A stretch of DNA of 64,000 bases, from NCBI RefSeq assembly GCF_003259225.1, contig NZ_QHJF01000001.1:170926-234925 (forward strand), written 5' to 3'. The position numbers and the translations under genes are program-made. Numbering within the stretch: position 1 is the stretch's first letter; each line of letters begins with the position of its first letter. Origin of the DNA: Marinomonas arctica (GTDB lineage: Bacteria > Pseudomonadota > Gammaproteobacteria > Pseudomonadales > Marinomonadaceae). Positions 10,120 to 18,847 of this stretch are shown here, one piece after another. Under the pieces are notes generated by a model that was not told the origin of the DNA, ran no database searches, and worked only from the letters and a program-made list of their open reading frames with translations.

Positions 10120-10180
10120 ATTATGTTGAGCAATGGCTATTACGTTGAGTAACAGCCCTTGTTTGATCATGGAAAAAGGG

Positions 10181-10801
10181 CTAGCTTTTTAGCGCAAGAA
10201 ACGCCCCCGCACTAGCCATAATCCCCCCGGCTGTTCGGTTTAATACCTTCATTGAGCGCTCTGATTTCATAAAACGTCGCGCCTGTGAGGCGCTCACAGA
10301 AATAATCGTCAACCCCAACATAAGTCCAGCCGACGCCAGCACCGAAGCCAACACAATATCAAAGCCGCTCAATACAGTCAGGTCCATAAAGGTCGGTAAA
10401 AAAGCCACATAAAACAAAATCACTTTGGGATTAGACGCCGATATCATAAAGCCCTGAATAAAACTTGCGATTTGATTCGTTTCTGTATGCGCATCGTTTT
10501 CTGAAGAGGCGGCGGCTACTGGTGACACCCACATTTTCCAACCCAGATAAATCAGGTACGCCGCACCGGCATAACGAATCACTAAAAAAAGATCTTCCCA
10601 AGCAGACGCAATGGCCGCCAAACCAAAACACGCCATCACCAAATAGACAATATCACTCAATACCATTCCAGCACTCAAGGAAATACTGGCTCGCGCGCCT
10701 TTAGACATGCTTCTAGCCAAAATAGCAAACACACCAGGGCCTGGGGTAATGCTAAAAATAAAGATGGCCAAAAAGAACGTAATCCCACTTTCTAATGTCA
10801 T
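10181..10801 (-). CDS. LysE/RhtB family amino acid exporter
   Basis: A 206-residue membrane protein with about six transmembrane segments. The N-terminal ITPGPGVFAILARSMSKG is the hallmark of the LysE/RhtB superfamily, and FMISASNPKVILFYVAFLP is its second conserved region. Such carriers export amino acids or their analogues across the inner membrane. It lies 13 nt downstream of a TetR-type regulator on the same strand, so the pair is one operon in which the regulator probably controls its own exporter. The start has AGGACAGG upstream. The substrate is unknown. Confidence 0.9.
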   Translation of the reverse strand: MTLESGITFFLAIFIFSITPGPGVFAILARSMSKGARASISLSAGMVLSDIVYLVMACFGLAAIASAWEDLFLVIRYAGAAYLIYLGWKMWVSPVAAASSENDAHTETNQIASFIQGFMISASNPKVILFYVAFLPTFMDLTVLSGFDIVLASVLASAGLMLGLTIISVSASQARRFMKSERSMKVLNRTAGGIMASAGAFLALKS

Positions 10802-10814
10802 AACCTGTCCTCAA

Positions 10815-11459
10815 TTAATGCTCAACCACACCACAACCCGCTAATACCATACGAGTAATAAACTGCTTCGCCTCATCAAAGTCACTCTCGTCTAGCTCGT
10901 CTTTTTGCAGCATTATTTTCACTTGGGCATCAAAATCGGCATAAGTCTGCGTCATCGCCCAAATACTGATAAAAAGATGCTCCGTCGATACTGGCGCCAT
11001 TAATCCCTTCTCAACCCACACTTGAATAGTGGCTTTCTCTCGCTTCAACTCAGTGACAAATAAGTTTCGTAGATAATCCAAAACAAAATGCTCTTCACCG
11101 ATCAGCGCCATAGCAAAAATTTTCGAGGCGTTTTTATTGATACGAGATTGATCTATTTTTTCGCTAATGTAACGCGTTAAATTGCGCTTGGGGCCTTCTT
11201 CAAGATTAAACTCACTGACAGAATCCAGCCATAAGCGCAGAATGCGCTCCAACACTGCTTCTAGTAAATCTTTTTTAGAGCGATAGTAATAATGCACATT
11301 GGCTTTAGGGAGACCCGCTTCATCAGCGATCATTTGCGTCGTTGTTTTCGCAAGCCCCTGTCGCGCAAAAACACGCTCAGACGTTTCCAGAATAAGAGCT
11401 TGATTTTGCGCACGAATATGCGCTTTTAACTGATCTTTTGGTCGTTTATCTTCACTCAA
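10815..11459 (-). CDS. TetR/AcrR family transcriptional regulator (RutR-like C-domain)
   Basis: A 214-residue regulator. The N-terminal helix-turn-helix (about residues 22-65) contains FARQGLAKTTTQMIADEAGL and the family signature NVHYYYRSKKDLLEAV. The C-terminal ligand domain, with DYLRNLFVTELKREK, resembles that of YcdC/RutR-type regulators. The start codon is TTG, chosen because GAGG lies 7 nt upstream and no ATG is available. It is first in an operon with a LysE-type exporter and lies about 120 nt downstream of the structured RNA element ending at 11590, which may be part of its leader. The ligand is unknown. Confidence 0.88.
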   Translation of the reverse strand: MSEDKRPKDQLKAHIRAQNQALILETSERVFARQGLAKTTTQMIADEAGLPKANVHYYYRSKKDLLEAVLERILRLWLDSVSEFNLEEGPKRNLTRYISEKIDQSRINKNASKIFAMALIGEEHFVLDYLRNLFVTELKREKATIQVWVEKGLMAPVSTEHLFISIWAMTQTYADFDAQVKIMLQKDELDESDFDEAKQFITRMVLAGCGVVEH

Positions 11460-11589
11460 TGGTTGGCCTCACAATGTATTTTTTACTAAAGGGGGGAAAG
11501 TAATAGATATCGACTTATCATCCTGCGCGATACCAGCGGAAGGATAACATTCTTTAGAATTGACACGAAGCGATAAGAAAAATCAGCCT

Positions 11590-11613
11590 AAAAAAAAGGG
11601 AGCCGAAGCTCCC
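11590..11613 (-). terminator. Strong intrinsic terminator with UUCG loop
   Basis: On the minus strand, GGGAGC-TTCG-GCTCCC is followed directly by eight Ts. It ends the candidate RNA, about 130 nt before the TetR gene. Confidence 0.85.
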
Positions 11614-11756
11614 CATTTCCCCTCGTAGCAGAGACCTTCATGACTATAGGCATTCGTCACTGGGCTAACTGCTACACCACGTTGGCACTGTAATCGAGGC
11701 GCATAAAAAATGCGCATCTCAATGTTCTTTAAGGTTACTTCTGACAGCAACCTTAA
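11590..11756 (-). ncRNA. Candidate structured ncRNA or leader RNA with intrinsic terminator
   Basis: No gene covers 11460-11882. On the minus strand four hairpins follow one another: AAGGTT...AACCTT, then GCGCAT-TTTTT-ATGCGC, then a long arm closed by CCTC/GAGG and GTAGCAG/CTGCTAC enclosing GTGAC...GTCAT, then GGGAGC-TTCG-GCTCCC with eight Ts. Dense helices and a strong UUCG terminator point to an RNA product. It may be an independent small RNA, or a terminator-type leader upstream of the TetR-LysE operon. I compared it by eye with the lysine, glycine, guanidine, fluoride, manganese, TPP and c-di-GMP riboswitch cores and saw no match. The 5' end is a guess and no clear promoter was found. Confidence 0.5.
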
Positions 11757-11849
11757 GTGAAGGTATGAAGATTAAAGCCACATACACTCACTTTTAAATA
11801 AGTAGATTCATTATTAAACAAGAGACATTGCGGTGCAATAGGTGGAATG

Positions 11850-11879
11850 AAAATAATTGACCGATTGATCAATTATTTT
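11850..11879 (-). terminator. AT-rich hairpin after the diguanylate cyclase gene
   Basis: Perfect 11-bp inverted repeat AAAATAATTGA / TCAATTATTTT with an 8-nt loop, starting 3 nt past the stop codon of the diguanylate cyclase. The stem is AT-only at its base, so it may be a weak terminator or a 3' stabilising hairpin. Confidence 0.5.
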
Positions 11880-11882
11880 AGA

Positions 11883-13040
11883 TTACGGTATTTTTCTAGG
11901 CAAAGTGGACTTGGAAACACGGTTTCTTCCTTTCTTTTTTGACTGATACAAGGCGTCATCAGCTCGTTTTAGCACAGAATCTGGCGACTCACCTTGGCCC
12001 GCAAAAGCAACACCAAGACTGGCTGTCACGTTAACCTCTACGTCCTTTTTCTTTTTAGGGTCAAATACCTTAACAAAAGTGGCCTCAATATTCTTACGCA
12101 CCAATTCTAAAACATGCTCAACATCCCCAAGGTGTCGACCTCGGAATACAATCGTAAATTCTTCCCCACCATAACGAAATGCCCGACCAGGGCTAGCATG
12201 TTGCTTCAACACAGACGCCACGCTTTTCAGCACTTTATCGCCCATATCATGGCCATAAGTGTCATTGAATGACTTGAAATGATCCACATCGACCATTGCA
12301 ATAGCGTATTGTTTAGGCAGCCCAACAAGTTGCTCATTTAATGCGCGCCGACCTGGTAACTTAGTCATATCGTCTAAATACGCCATTCGGTGACTTTCCA
12401 TCAGTAAAAACCAAATCCACAACAGAAACTGCGCAGACAATAAAGCATCAAACTGAACACTGGATGAAACAAAGTGACTAATGATCAGCAGACTGACGAT
12501 ACTCACCAACCCACTAGCCAGAAAGACCTCCCCACTCAACCACCAAGCGAGACCTATCGCCGACAAGCTAACAATCAATACACACCAGAGTAAAATAGTT
12601 GACCAACTCACGCTGGTGTTAAAAAAAGTACTATCCAAAAAGGCAAAAGACACCCAGCTACGTTCTATCGCATAGCACCAGCAAACCAACATAAACACAA
12701 ACAGAATACGATTTGCCGCAAAGCGATTAAAAAAACCTCTTTCTGGCACAAAACTTAGCAAGGCAATGCAAAAACACGACACCACCAAATACGCTGTTAG
12801 TGACGCCTGTTGATCAAAATCCCCATACAGTTTGGGAATCAAAAGCAACAAGATAAGGATTAACACTCGGCCTTTGTTAAAGTGCCAAGCAAGGAGAATC
12901 GCAACACCGGATAAGATAAACGGCAATAAAGGCAGCAAACTAAACCACAAAGGTGGCAACGCACTAACATACAAACTAGCGTAGATACTGACTAGAAGAA
13001 TGAAGCAAGGCACTAACAATGAACTTAAACGTTCGGACAT
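11883..13040 (-). CDS. Membrane-bound diguanylate cyclase (GGDEF domain)
   Basis: A 385-residue protein. The N-terminal half (about residues 5-215) contains six or seven hydrophobic segments and likely acts as a membrane sensor of no recognised family. The C-terminal GGDEF domain (about 220-380) has DVDHFKSFNDTYGHDMGD and the active-site loop RYGGEEF, so it should condense two GTP into cyclic di-GMP. The usual RxxD inhibitory site just before the GGEEF loop is not present, so product inhibition may be lacking. It is divergent from the yqjG-like gene. No partner phosphodiesterase is in view. Confidence 0.9.
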   Translation of the reverse strand: MSERLSSLLVPCFILLVSIYASLYVSALPPLWFSLLPLLPFILSGVAILLAWHFNKGRVLILILLLLIPKLYGDFDQQASLTAYLVVSCFCIALLSFVPERGFFNRFAANRILFVFMLVCWCYAIERSWVSFAFLDSTFFNTSVSWSTILLWCVLIVSLSAIGLAWWLSGEVFLASGLVSIVSLLIISHFVSSSVQFDALLSAQFLLWIWFLLMESHRMAYLDDMTKLPGRRALNEQLVGLPKQYAIAMVDVDHFKSFNDTYGHDMGDKVLKSVASVLKQHASPGRAFRYGGEEFTIVFRGRHLGDVEHVLELVRKNIEATFVKVFDPKKKKDVEVNVTASLGVAFAGQGESPDSVLKRADDALYQSKKKGRNRVSKSTLPRKIP

Positions 13041-13150
13041 AAAAAAATCAAACCCATCGAATCATTCGATTAAATACGACCAATATATTGCCCCGAAAAC
13101 GATTCATTTTCATCAATAATAATGTGAATTCTAAATTAAAGGAAAAAAAA

Positions 13151-14122
13151 ATGGGATTACTTGTCGACGGAAAATGGGTTGATCAGTGGTATGACACAAA
13201 AGCAAATCAAGGTAAATTTGTTCGCAGCGAGTCGGCGTTCAGAAATTGGATTTACCCAAAAAATACGTATAACTCAAATGATGCTGGTCATTTTCCTGCT
13301 CAAAAGGGACGCTACCACCTGTACATTTCACTCGCCTGTCCATGGGCGCACCGTGCCTTAGCATTCATCAAGCTCAAGCAGTTAGAAGAGATTATCAGCA
13401 TCAGCTGCGTGCACCCTGACATGCTCGAAAATGGCTGGGAGTTTAAGCAAGATCGTCATTTTGACGACCCAAACGTGACGATGGGCGACCCATTGCATCA
13501 TTTTGATTTTGCTTATCAGCTCTATACCAAAGCAGAACCCAATTACAGCGGTAGAGTCACCGTTCCGATTTTATGGGACAAAGAGCGTCAAACTATAGTG
13601 TCTAATGAATCGGCAGACATCATCCGCATCTTTAATCATGCATTTAATGACATCACAGGCAATACCCTCGATTTTTACCCCGCAGAAAAAGCGGCAGAGA
13701 TAGATGAGATCAACGAACGTATTTACAACACGGTCAACAATGGGGTGTATAAATGCGGCTTTGCCACAACTCAAGACGCTTATGAGGAGGCATTAACGCC
13801 TCTGTTTGACACACTGGACTTCTTGGAAATACGTCTATCAGATCGCCTTTATTTGCTCGGGGATGAACAAACTGAAGCAGATTGGCGGCTCTTTACCACC
13901 CTCATTCGTTTCGATGCGGTCTATTTTGGTCACTTTAAATGCAATATAAAGCGCATTTTAGACTACCCACATCTTAATGCGTATTTGAAACGTCTTTACG
14001 AGGTGCCCAATATAGCGAGCACGGTCAATTTACAGCATATCAAACGCCATTATTACTACAGCCATAAAACCATCAATCCCACCCAGCTTGTTCCTGCCGG
14101 ACCTGCTACACTCTTTAATTGA
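13151..14122 (+). CDS. yqjG: Glutathionyl-hydroquinone reductase (Xi-class glutathione transferase)
   Basis: A 323-residue protein of the Xi-class GST family, which removes glutathione from glutathionyl-hydroquinones. The N-terminal thioredoxin-like domain carries the catalytic CPWA motif with Cys63 (SLACPWAHRALAFIKLK), and the C-terminal part is the all-helical domain. The frame is open 21 codons further upstream, but the ATG at 13151 follows AAAGGA with good spacing and gives the standard family N-terminus, MGLLVDGKWV. It probably forms a single-gene unit. Confidence 0.92.
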   Translation: MGLLVDGKWVDQWYDTKANQGKFVRSESAFRNWIYPKNTYNSNDAGHFPAQKGRYHLYISLACPWAHRALAFIKLKQLEEIISISCVHPDMLENGWEFKQDRHFDDPNVTMGDPLHHFDFAYQLYTKAEPNYSGRVTVPILWDKERQTIVSNESADIIRIFNHAFNDITGNTLDFYPAEKAAEIDEINERIYNTVNNGVYKCGFATTQDAYEEALTPLFDTLDFLEIRLSDRLYLLGDEQTEADWRLFTTLIRFDAVYFGHFKCNIKRILDYPHLNAYLKRLYEVPNIASTVNLQHIKRHYYYSHKTINPTQLVPAGPATLFN

Positions 14123-14183
14123 GAGTGAGAGGACTAAAAAGGGAATTAAGGTAAATTCAAGAAGCCTAAGTTTAAAGTCTATT

Positions 14184-14221
14184 AAAGTGAGTGCTTTTTA
14201 AGGATAATACGCTCACTTTTT
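14184..14221 (+). terminator. Weak terminator-like hairpin
   Basis: An 8-bp stem AAAGTGAG / CTCACTTT with a 20-nt loop, followed by a short T run, about 60 nt after the yqjG stop. Confidence 0.4.
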
Positions 14222-14286
14222 ATTCGCTTTAGCCAGCCATAAGTAGCGCTTGCTAGAAAAATATAAATACTTGAGAGTTGTGGCTT

Positions 14287-15156
14287 ATGGAAAAAAGAAT
14301 ACTGTGGACTATCTCCTTTGCACTGATATTTATTCTGTGGATAAAAGCAGGCCCTTTTAAAAGTGATGCCGAACGCTCCTATAAAGAAGAAGCCCCAGAA
14401 TCAAGAGAGTCATCTCAAGACGCTGAAGAAGCAACCTCGAACGAAAAAAGCTACTTTAAATCACACCCCATAGAAACCAGCCGCCCAGATTTTGCGGCTA
14501 TCACAGACATCAGTGAACGCAAAAACGCATTTTTTGACTACTTGTCTCCGTTTGTAAATGAAAAAAACAACCTTATTTTAAAAGACCGTGAACGCTTAAT
14601 CGCTTTACTCAACAGCAGTAAAAAGTTGTCAAATAAAAATAGAAAATGGATCTCTTCTCTTCGGCAAGACCTGAAACTAAAAAAACTTGATAATTATTCA
14701 AAAGAAGACATTAAAGTTCTGCTGAGTCGACTAGATATTATTCCTGTTTCCCTAGTATTAGCCCAGGCCGCAAATGAATCCGCGTGGGGAACTTCCCGCT
14801 TTGCGACAGAAGGAAGCAACTATTTTGGACAATGGTGTTTTCGCAAGGGCTGTGGCCTAGTGCCAGAATCAAGGGACAGCGATGCGGATCATGAAGTTCG
14901 CAAGTTTAACGATGCCCGTGAGTCTGTCTTTGCGTACATAGACAACTTAAATACAAACGCAGCCTATAAAGAATTGCGAGCGGCGCGCGCCGAATTACGT
15001 GACAACAACGAAGAAATTACAGGCCTAGGCCTAGTACATGGTTTACAACGTTATTCAGAACGTGGCCAAGCGTATGTTGAAGAAATAGAAGGTTTAATTA
15101 ATTATAACAAGTTGTGGCGTTTCAATCGCTCCCAACAGACAGCAGAGCCACAATAA
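14287..15156 (+). CDS. Bax-like glucosaminidase-domain protein
   Basis: A 289-residue protein anchored by one N-terminal hydrophobic segment (about residues 5-20), followed by a charged linker rich in Glu and Ser (about 25-60). The C-terminal half is a glucosaminidase domain (Bax/FlgJ-like) with SLVLAQAANESAWGTSRFA, where Glu164 is the likely catalytic acid, and YFGQWCFRKGCG. Such proteins cleave N-acetylglucosamine bonds in peptidoglycan in the periplasm. The ATG at 14287 is chosen over an upstream TTG because GAGAG precedes it at a fitting distance. The family is clear; the cellular role is less so. Confidence 0.85.
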   Translation: MEKRILWTISFALIFILWIKAGPFKSDAERSYKEEAPESRESSQDAEEATSNEKSYFKSHPIETSRPDFAAITDISERKNAFFDYLSPFVNEKNNLILKDRERLIALLNSSKKLSNKNRKWISSLRQDLKLKKLDNYSKEDIKVLLSRLDIIPVSLVLAQAANESAWGTSRFATEGSNYFGQWCFRKGCGLVPESRDSDADHEVRKFNDARESVFAYIDNLNTNAAYKELRAARAELRDNNEEITGLGLVHGLQRYSERGQAYVEEIEGLINYNKLWRFNRSQQTAEPQ

Positions 15157-15304
15157 ATCCAACAAAGCTCTCAGCCTAAACAGGCCTATATGTAATAAAA
15201 TGCAATTTATTGTTACGAAATTATCATACGCGGGGTGGCTAAGCATCACCCCCTTCATTACAATATCGTAATATTTCACCCACTCATCAAACGAGGAAAT
15301 TCAA

Positions 15305-17221
15305 TTGGCCCGTTTACCTGTTATTGTTGGCTTTGGCGGAATCAATTCGGCTGGTCGTACCTCATCACATCAAGCATATCGTCGAATTGTCTTTGATCTT
15401 CTGCCAAATTCAATCCAGCAGGATGTTATACTTGATCTTGCGACCATCACCGACATGGCTGAACACAAAAATGGACTTTGGCACACAAAAAGTGGTGAAG
15501 CGCTAGACGCTGCCGCACTGATTGATAGTATTGGTGAATCTCTACTTGCACGCACTCTGATTCGTCGCATTCACCCAAGCCTATTCGACGTAGATCATGT
15601 GGTATTACACAAATCGACGGTATTACAAGCCAATCAATCGGAAGAGAAATTAAGTTTTACCATTAAAACAAGATCTCTTCCTAGTGATCGACCGACCAAT
15701 TGGCAGGTAACTGAAATATCGGACAGTTTGAGTGAAGTTGTCGTCGATGGTAATTTGGAAACCTTCATAAAGGACACTAGGCCGTTGTCCGTAAAAGCAG
15801 CCGGTCAGCTGCCAACAGGCTTTGATCCGTCCAAATTATACCAAAGCCGAAACCACCCTCGCGGTTTACAAATGACGGTATATGGCGCTTCTGATGCCAT
15901 TAAAAGCAGTGGGATTGATTGGGAAACCATCCGCAGCAAAGTGGCTCCCGATCAGATGGCTGTCTATGCGGCTAACTCCATTGGTCAAATGGACGATCTT
16001 GGATTTGGCGGTATGTTAAAATCGGCCTTAATGGGCAAACGTACCACATCCAAACATTTGCCTCTTGGTTACGCTCAGATGCCAGCCGACTTTGTTAACG
16101 CCTACATACTAGGCAGTGTGGGTAATGTAGGGACTGCTATTGGTGCTTGTGCCACTTATTTCTTCAACTTGGAAAAAGCCATTGACGGTATCAAATCGGG
16201 CAAGTTCCGCGTTGCTATGGTCGGTGGCAGTGATGCGCCTATCACACCCGAAATTATCGAAGGATTTAGAACAATGGGAGCGCTGGCGGAAGACACCGCA
16301 TTGTTGGCTCTGGATCAAATCACCAACCAAGAAGAACCAGACCACACTCGTAGCTGTCGACCATTTGCTCAAAACTGCGGTTTTACGATCGGAGAATCAA
16401 GCCAATGGACCCTGTTAATGGACGATGAACTCGCCATTGAACTGGGAGCGCAAATATTTGGCGCTATCCCAGCGGTCTTTTCTTATGCTGACGGACATAA
16501 AAAATCCATCTCGGCACCTGGTATTGGCAATTATTTAACCATGAGCAAAGCCATGGCGTATTTGCAAAATATCATTGGCAATGATGGTTTAACGCAACGT
16601 ACCTTTATTCAAGCGCACGGTACAAGCACGCCACAAAACCGCATAACAGAATCTCATGTGCTTAGCAAAGCGGCGACCAGCTTTGGTGCAACAGGCATAC
16701 CTGTTGTGGCCATGAAAGCCTTTCTTGGGCACTCCCAAGGAACCGCCGGTGGTGATCAACTTCATTTATCGTTGGGTGTGTGGAAAGATGGTATTTTGCC
16801 AGGTATCACGACATCACATGAAATCGCAGACGATGTGTATCAAGAAGGCTTAAAGTTTCAACTAAAACACGAAGCTTACGGAAAAGACTATTTTGATGCA
16901 GCTCTCTTAAACTCAAAAGGGTTTGGAGGCAACAACGCAACAGCCGTTTTGTTATCACCCAACCAAGCGATGAAGATGCTAAGTAAACGCTACACAGCGG
17001 AGCAACTTGATGCTTACCAAACTAAAAAAGCAGAGGTTGTTAACGTGGCAGAAGAGTACAACCAAGCAACGATTCGAGGGGAAACCTTACCAATCTATAA
17101 GTTTGGCTTTAACGTACTAGGTGGTGAAGAGTTAGAGATTACAGACAAAGAAATCCGCTTACCAGGCTATGAAATGCCGGTCGATCTCAACACAGAAAAT
17201 GAATTTAGTGATCTAAGCTAA
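15305..17221 (+). CDS. fabY: Beta-ketoacyl-ACP synthase, FabY type
   Basis: A 638-residue thiolase-fold condensing enzyme, far longer than FabB or FabF (about 410). The catalytic triad is visible: Cys282 in GACATYF, His438 in QAHGTSTPQN and His476 in FLGHSQGTAGG. Length and the N-terminus ARLPVIVGFGG match FabY of Pseudomonas aeruginosa as I recall it, which starts fatty acid synthesis by condensing acetyl-CoA with malonyl-ACP in place of FabH. The start is TTG with GAGGAAA just upstream. The gene is single and ends in a long hairpin shared with the convergent LysR gene. Assignment to FabY is by length and remembered similarity. Confidence 0.85.
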   Translation: MARLPVIVGFGGINSAGRTSSHQAYRRIVFDLLPNSIQQDVILDLATITDMAEHKNGLWHTKSGEALDAAALIDSIGESLLARTLIRRIHPSLFDVDHVVLHKSTVLQANQSEEKLSFTIKTRSLPSDRPTNWQVTEISDSLSEVVVDGNLETFIKDTRPLSVKAAGQLPTGFDPSKLYQSRNHPRGLQMTVYGASDAIKSSGIDWETIRSKVAPDQMAVYAANSIGQMDDLGFGGMLKSALMGKRTTSKHLPLGYAQMPADFVNAYILGSVGNVGTAIGACATYFFNLEKAIDGIKSGKFRVAMVGGSDAPITPEIIEGFRTMGALAEDTALLALDQITNQEEPDHTRSCRPFAQNCGFTIGESSQWTLLMDDELAIELGAQIFGAIPAVFSYADGHKKSISAPGIGNYLTMSKAMAYLQNIIGNDGLTQRTFIQAHGTSTPQNRITESHVLSKAATSFGATGIPVVAMKAFLGHSQGTAGGDQLHLSLGVWKDGILPGITTSHEIADDVYQEGLKFQLKHEAYGKDYFDAALLNSKGFGGNNATAVLLSPNQAMKMLSKRYTAEQLDAYQTKKAEVVNVAEEYNQATIRGETLPIYKFGFNVLGGEELEITDKEIRLPGYEMPVDLNTENEFSDLS

Positions 17222-17236
17222 GCGGTTATTCGCAGT

Positions 17237-17278
17237 AGAGTTAACCAACACGGCTAGAATTTTGTGTTGGTTAACTCT
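17237..17278. terminator. Long hairpin between convergent fabY and lysR genes
   Basis: Perfect 15-bp arms AGAGTTAACCAACAC / GTGTTGGTTAACTCT with a 12-nt loop. The right arm lies inside the 3' end of the LysR gene. There is no T run on either side, so it may block read-through by structure or be bidirectional. Confidence 0.55.
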
Positions 17279-18150
17279 TGCTGTAAAAACGTTAACAATA
17301 ATCGCGTTTTTCTAGACATTAACTTTCTTTGTGGATAGATAGCGTAAAAGTTAAACTCATAACCTTTATAACTCGGCAACATATTAACCAACTCCCCCGA
17401 CTCAATGTATTTAGCCACCAAAAAATCTGGCTGATAAATAATACCAAGCCCTGCTAACGCAAATCGTGTCAATGCACTGCCATTGTTCGCCCTCAACGCA
17501 CCAGAAACACTTACCGTTCGAGACACGCCTTCGCTATCGGTTAGCGACCAACGATCTGGGATCTGAGAATTATTATAAAGCAGACAGGAATGATGCTTTA
17601 AATCCTCTAAATCTTTCAGTTCTCCTTTTTCTAAAATATAGCTTGGTGACGCGCAAACAAACCCCGTTAGATGACACAGGGGCCGGGCCACAAATTGATC
17701 ACCGCCTAAATCACCACCTCGAATCGCGATGTCCACCCCAGACTCTGTCATATCAACACGCTTATCGGTGAAATCTACATCCAATTCAATTTGTGGATAT
17801 AAGCGGCTAAACCGATCTAACAAAGGCACAATATGAGACAAACCAAAGTCCATAGGCACACTGATCTTTAACAGGCCTTTTGGCTTTTGCGTTAACTCAC
17901 CAATTTCATTTTCCGCTTCCTCAATGGCATCAAGTATCGCCATACAATGCTGATAATACTTACGGCCAGCGTGTGTAATGCTAATATTACGCGTATTTCG
18001 CTGCAGAAGCTTAGTACCTAACTCCTCCTCAATAGAATTGATATAACGCGTCACCATAGGACGAGAGATCGCCAGCGTCTCACTGGCTAATTTAAAACTT
18101 TCTGCCTCATACACACGACAAAAAACCTTCATAGCCTGTAGTTTATCCAT
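17254..18150 (-). CDS. LysR family transcriptional regulator
   Basis: A 298-residue LysR-type regulator. The N-terminal winged helix-turn-helix (about residues 1-60, MDKLQAMKVFCRVYEAESF, then SRPMVTRYINSIEEELGTKL) is followed by an effector domain typical of the CrgA/DsdC-like group, with RGGDLGGDQFVARPL. It is divergent from the YceI gene with a 139-nt gap that contains a perfect palindrome, so the YceI unit is its most likely target. The effector is not known. Confidence 0.9.
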   Translation of the reverse strand: MDKLQAMKVFCRVYEAESFKLASETLAISRPMVTRYINSIEEELGTKLLQRNTRNISITHAGRKYYQHCMAILDAIEEAENEIGELTQKPKGLLKISVPMDFGLSHIVPLLDRFSRLYPQIELDVDFTDKRVDMTESGVDIAIRGGDLGGDQFVARPLCHLTGFVCASPSYILEKGELKDLEDLKHHSCLLYNNSQIPDRWSLTDSEGVSRTVSVSGALRANNGSALTRFALAGLGIIYQPDFLVAKYIESGELVNMLPSYKGYEFNFYAIYPQRKLMSRKTRLLLTFLQQELTNTKF

Positions 18151-18243
18151 TCACTCACCCATTAAACTGAAAGTTCCCCTATTATCATTTCTTTTTAGTT
18201 AATATTGAATTGTTTTTTGATTGGATTATTTATTAATAAAAAC

Positions 18244-18258
18244 ACTCTAGACTAGAGT
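18244..18258. promoter_or_regulatory. Palindromic operator candidate between lysR and YceI genes
   Basis: ACTCTAGACTAGAGT is a perfect palindrome with 7-bp arms around one central base. It lies about 31 nt before the YceI start codon in the divergent gap. A repressor or LysR site is inferred from position and symmetry only. Confidence 0.45.
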
Positions 18259-18289
18259 CATCTTTAAACTAGACACAAGGAAAAACAAA

Positions 18290-18829
18290 ATGAAAGTATT
18301 CACTATCAGTGCCCTTGCTCTTGCCTCAAGCATTACCATGGCAGCCGATTATAAAATTGATCCCGCCCACTCTGCCGTTACTTTCGAAGTAGGCCACTTA
18401 GGTGTGAGCACCACTGTAGGACGCTTTAACACGTTTGAAGGCGATTTTTCTTATTCTGACGATGGCAAATCAGGTAACGCAAACTTTGTGATCAACACCG
18501 ACAGCATTGATACCAATCACGAAGCTCGTGACAAACACCTACGCAGCCCAGATTTTCTTAACGTCAAACAATTCCCAACACTCACTTTCAAAAGTACTTC
18601 CTTTGATGGCGAAACGTTAACAGGCGAACTAACCCTACATGGCGTTACCAAAACCGTTAGCTTTGATGTCGACAAAGTAGGCGAAGGCAGCGACCCATGG
18701 GGTGGCTACCGTGCAGGCTTTGAAGCAAGTACTGAAATCAACCGCAGCGATTTCGGCATCACTTACTTTATCCCCGGTGTTTCTGATAAAACAGAAATCG
18801 ATGTTTATGTGGAAGGCATCCGCCAATAA
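18290..18829 (+). CDS. YceI family periplasmic lipid-binding protein
   Basis: A 179-residue protein with a clear signal peptide (MKVFTISALALASSITMA, cleavage after MA) and a YceI beta-barrel: YKIDPAHSAVTFEVGHLG near the N-terminus, DKHLRSPDFLNV in the middle and INRSDFGITYFIPGVSD at the end. Family members bind polyprenoid-like lipids in the periplasm; their physiological role is poorly settled. The start has AAGGAAA upstream. It is followed after 18 nt by a membrane-protein gene, probably in the same transcript. Confidence 0.92.
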   Translation: MKVFTISALALASSITMAADYKIDPAHSAVTFEVGHLGVSTTVGRFNTFEGDFSYSDDGKSGNANFVINTDSIDTNHEARDKHLRSPDFLNVKQFPTLTFKSTSFDGETLTGELTLHGVTKTVSFDVDKVGEGSDPWGGYRAGFEASTEINRSDFGITYFIPGVSDKTEIDVYVEGIRQ

Positions 18830-18847
18830 TTCGCTAAGGAAGCAAAC

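Noticed and set aside
11590..11756. Lysine riboswitch or tRNA-like RNA in front of the LysE operon
   Set aside because: The lysine riboswitch core and its kink-turn and loop motifs are absent, and no cloverleaf with CCA end can be drawn. Kept only as an unassigned RNA.
15230..15256. GGGGTG / CACCCC hairpin between the Bax-like gene and fabY
   Set aside because: Short stem without a T run; not enough to call a terminator.
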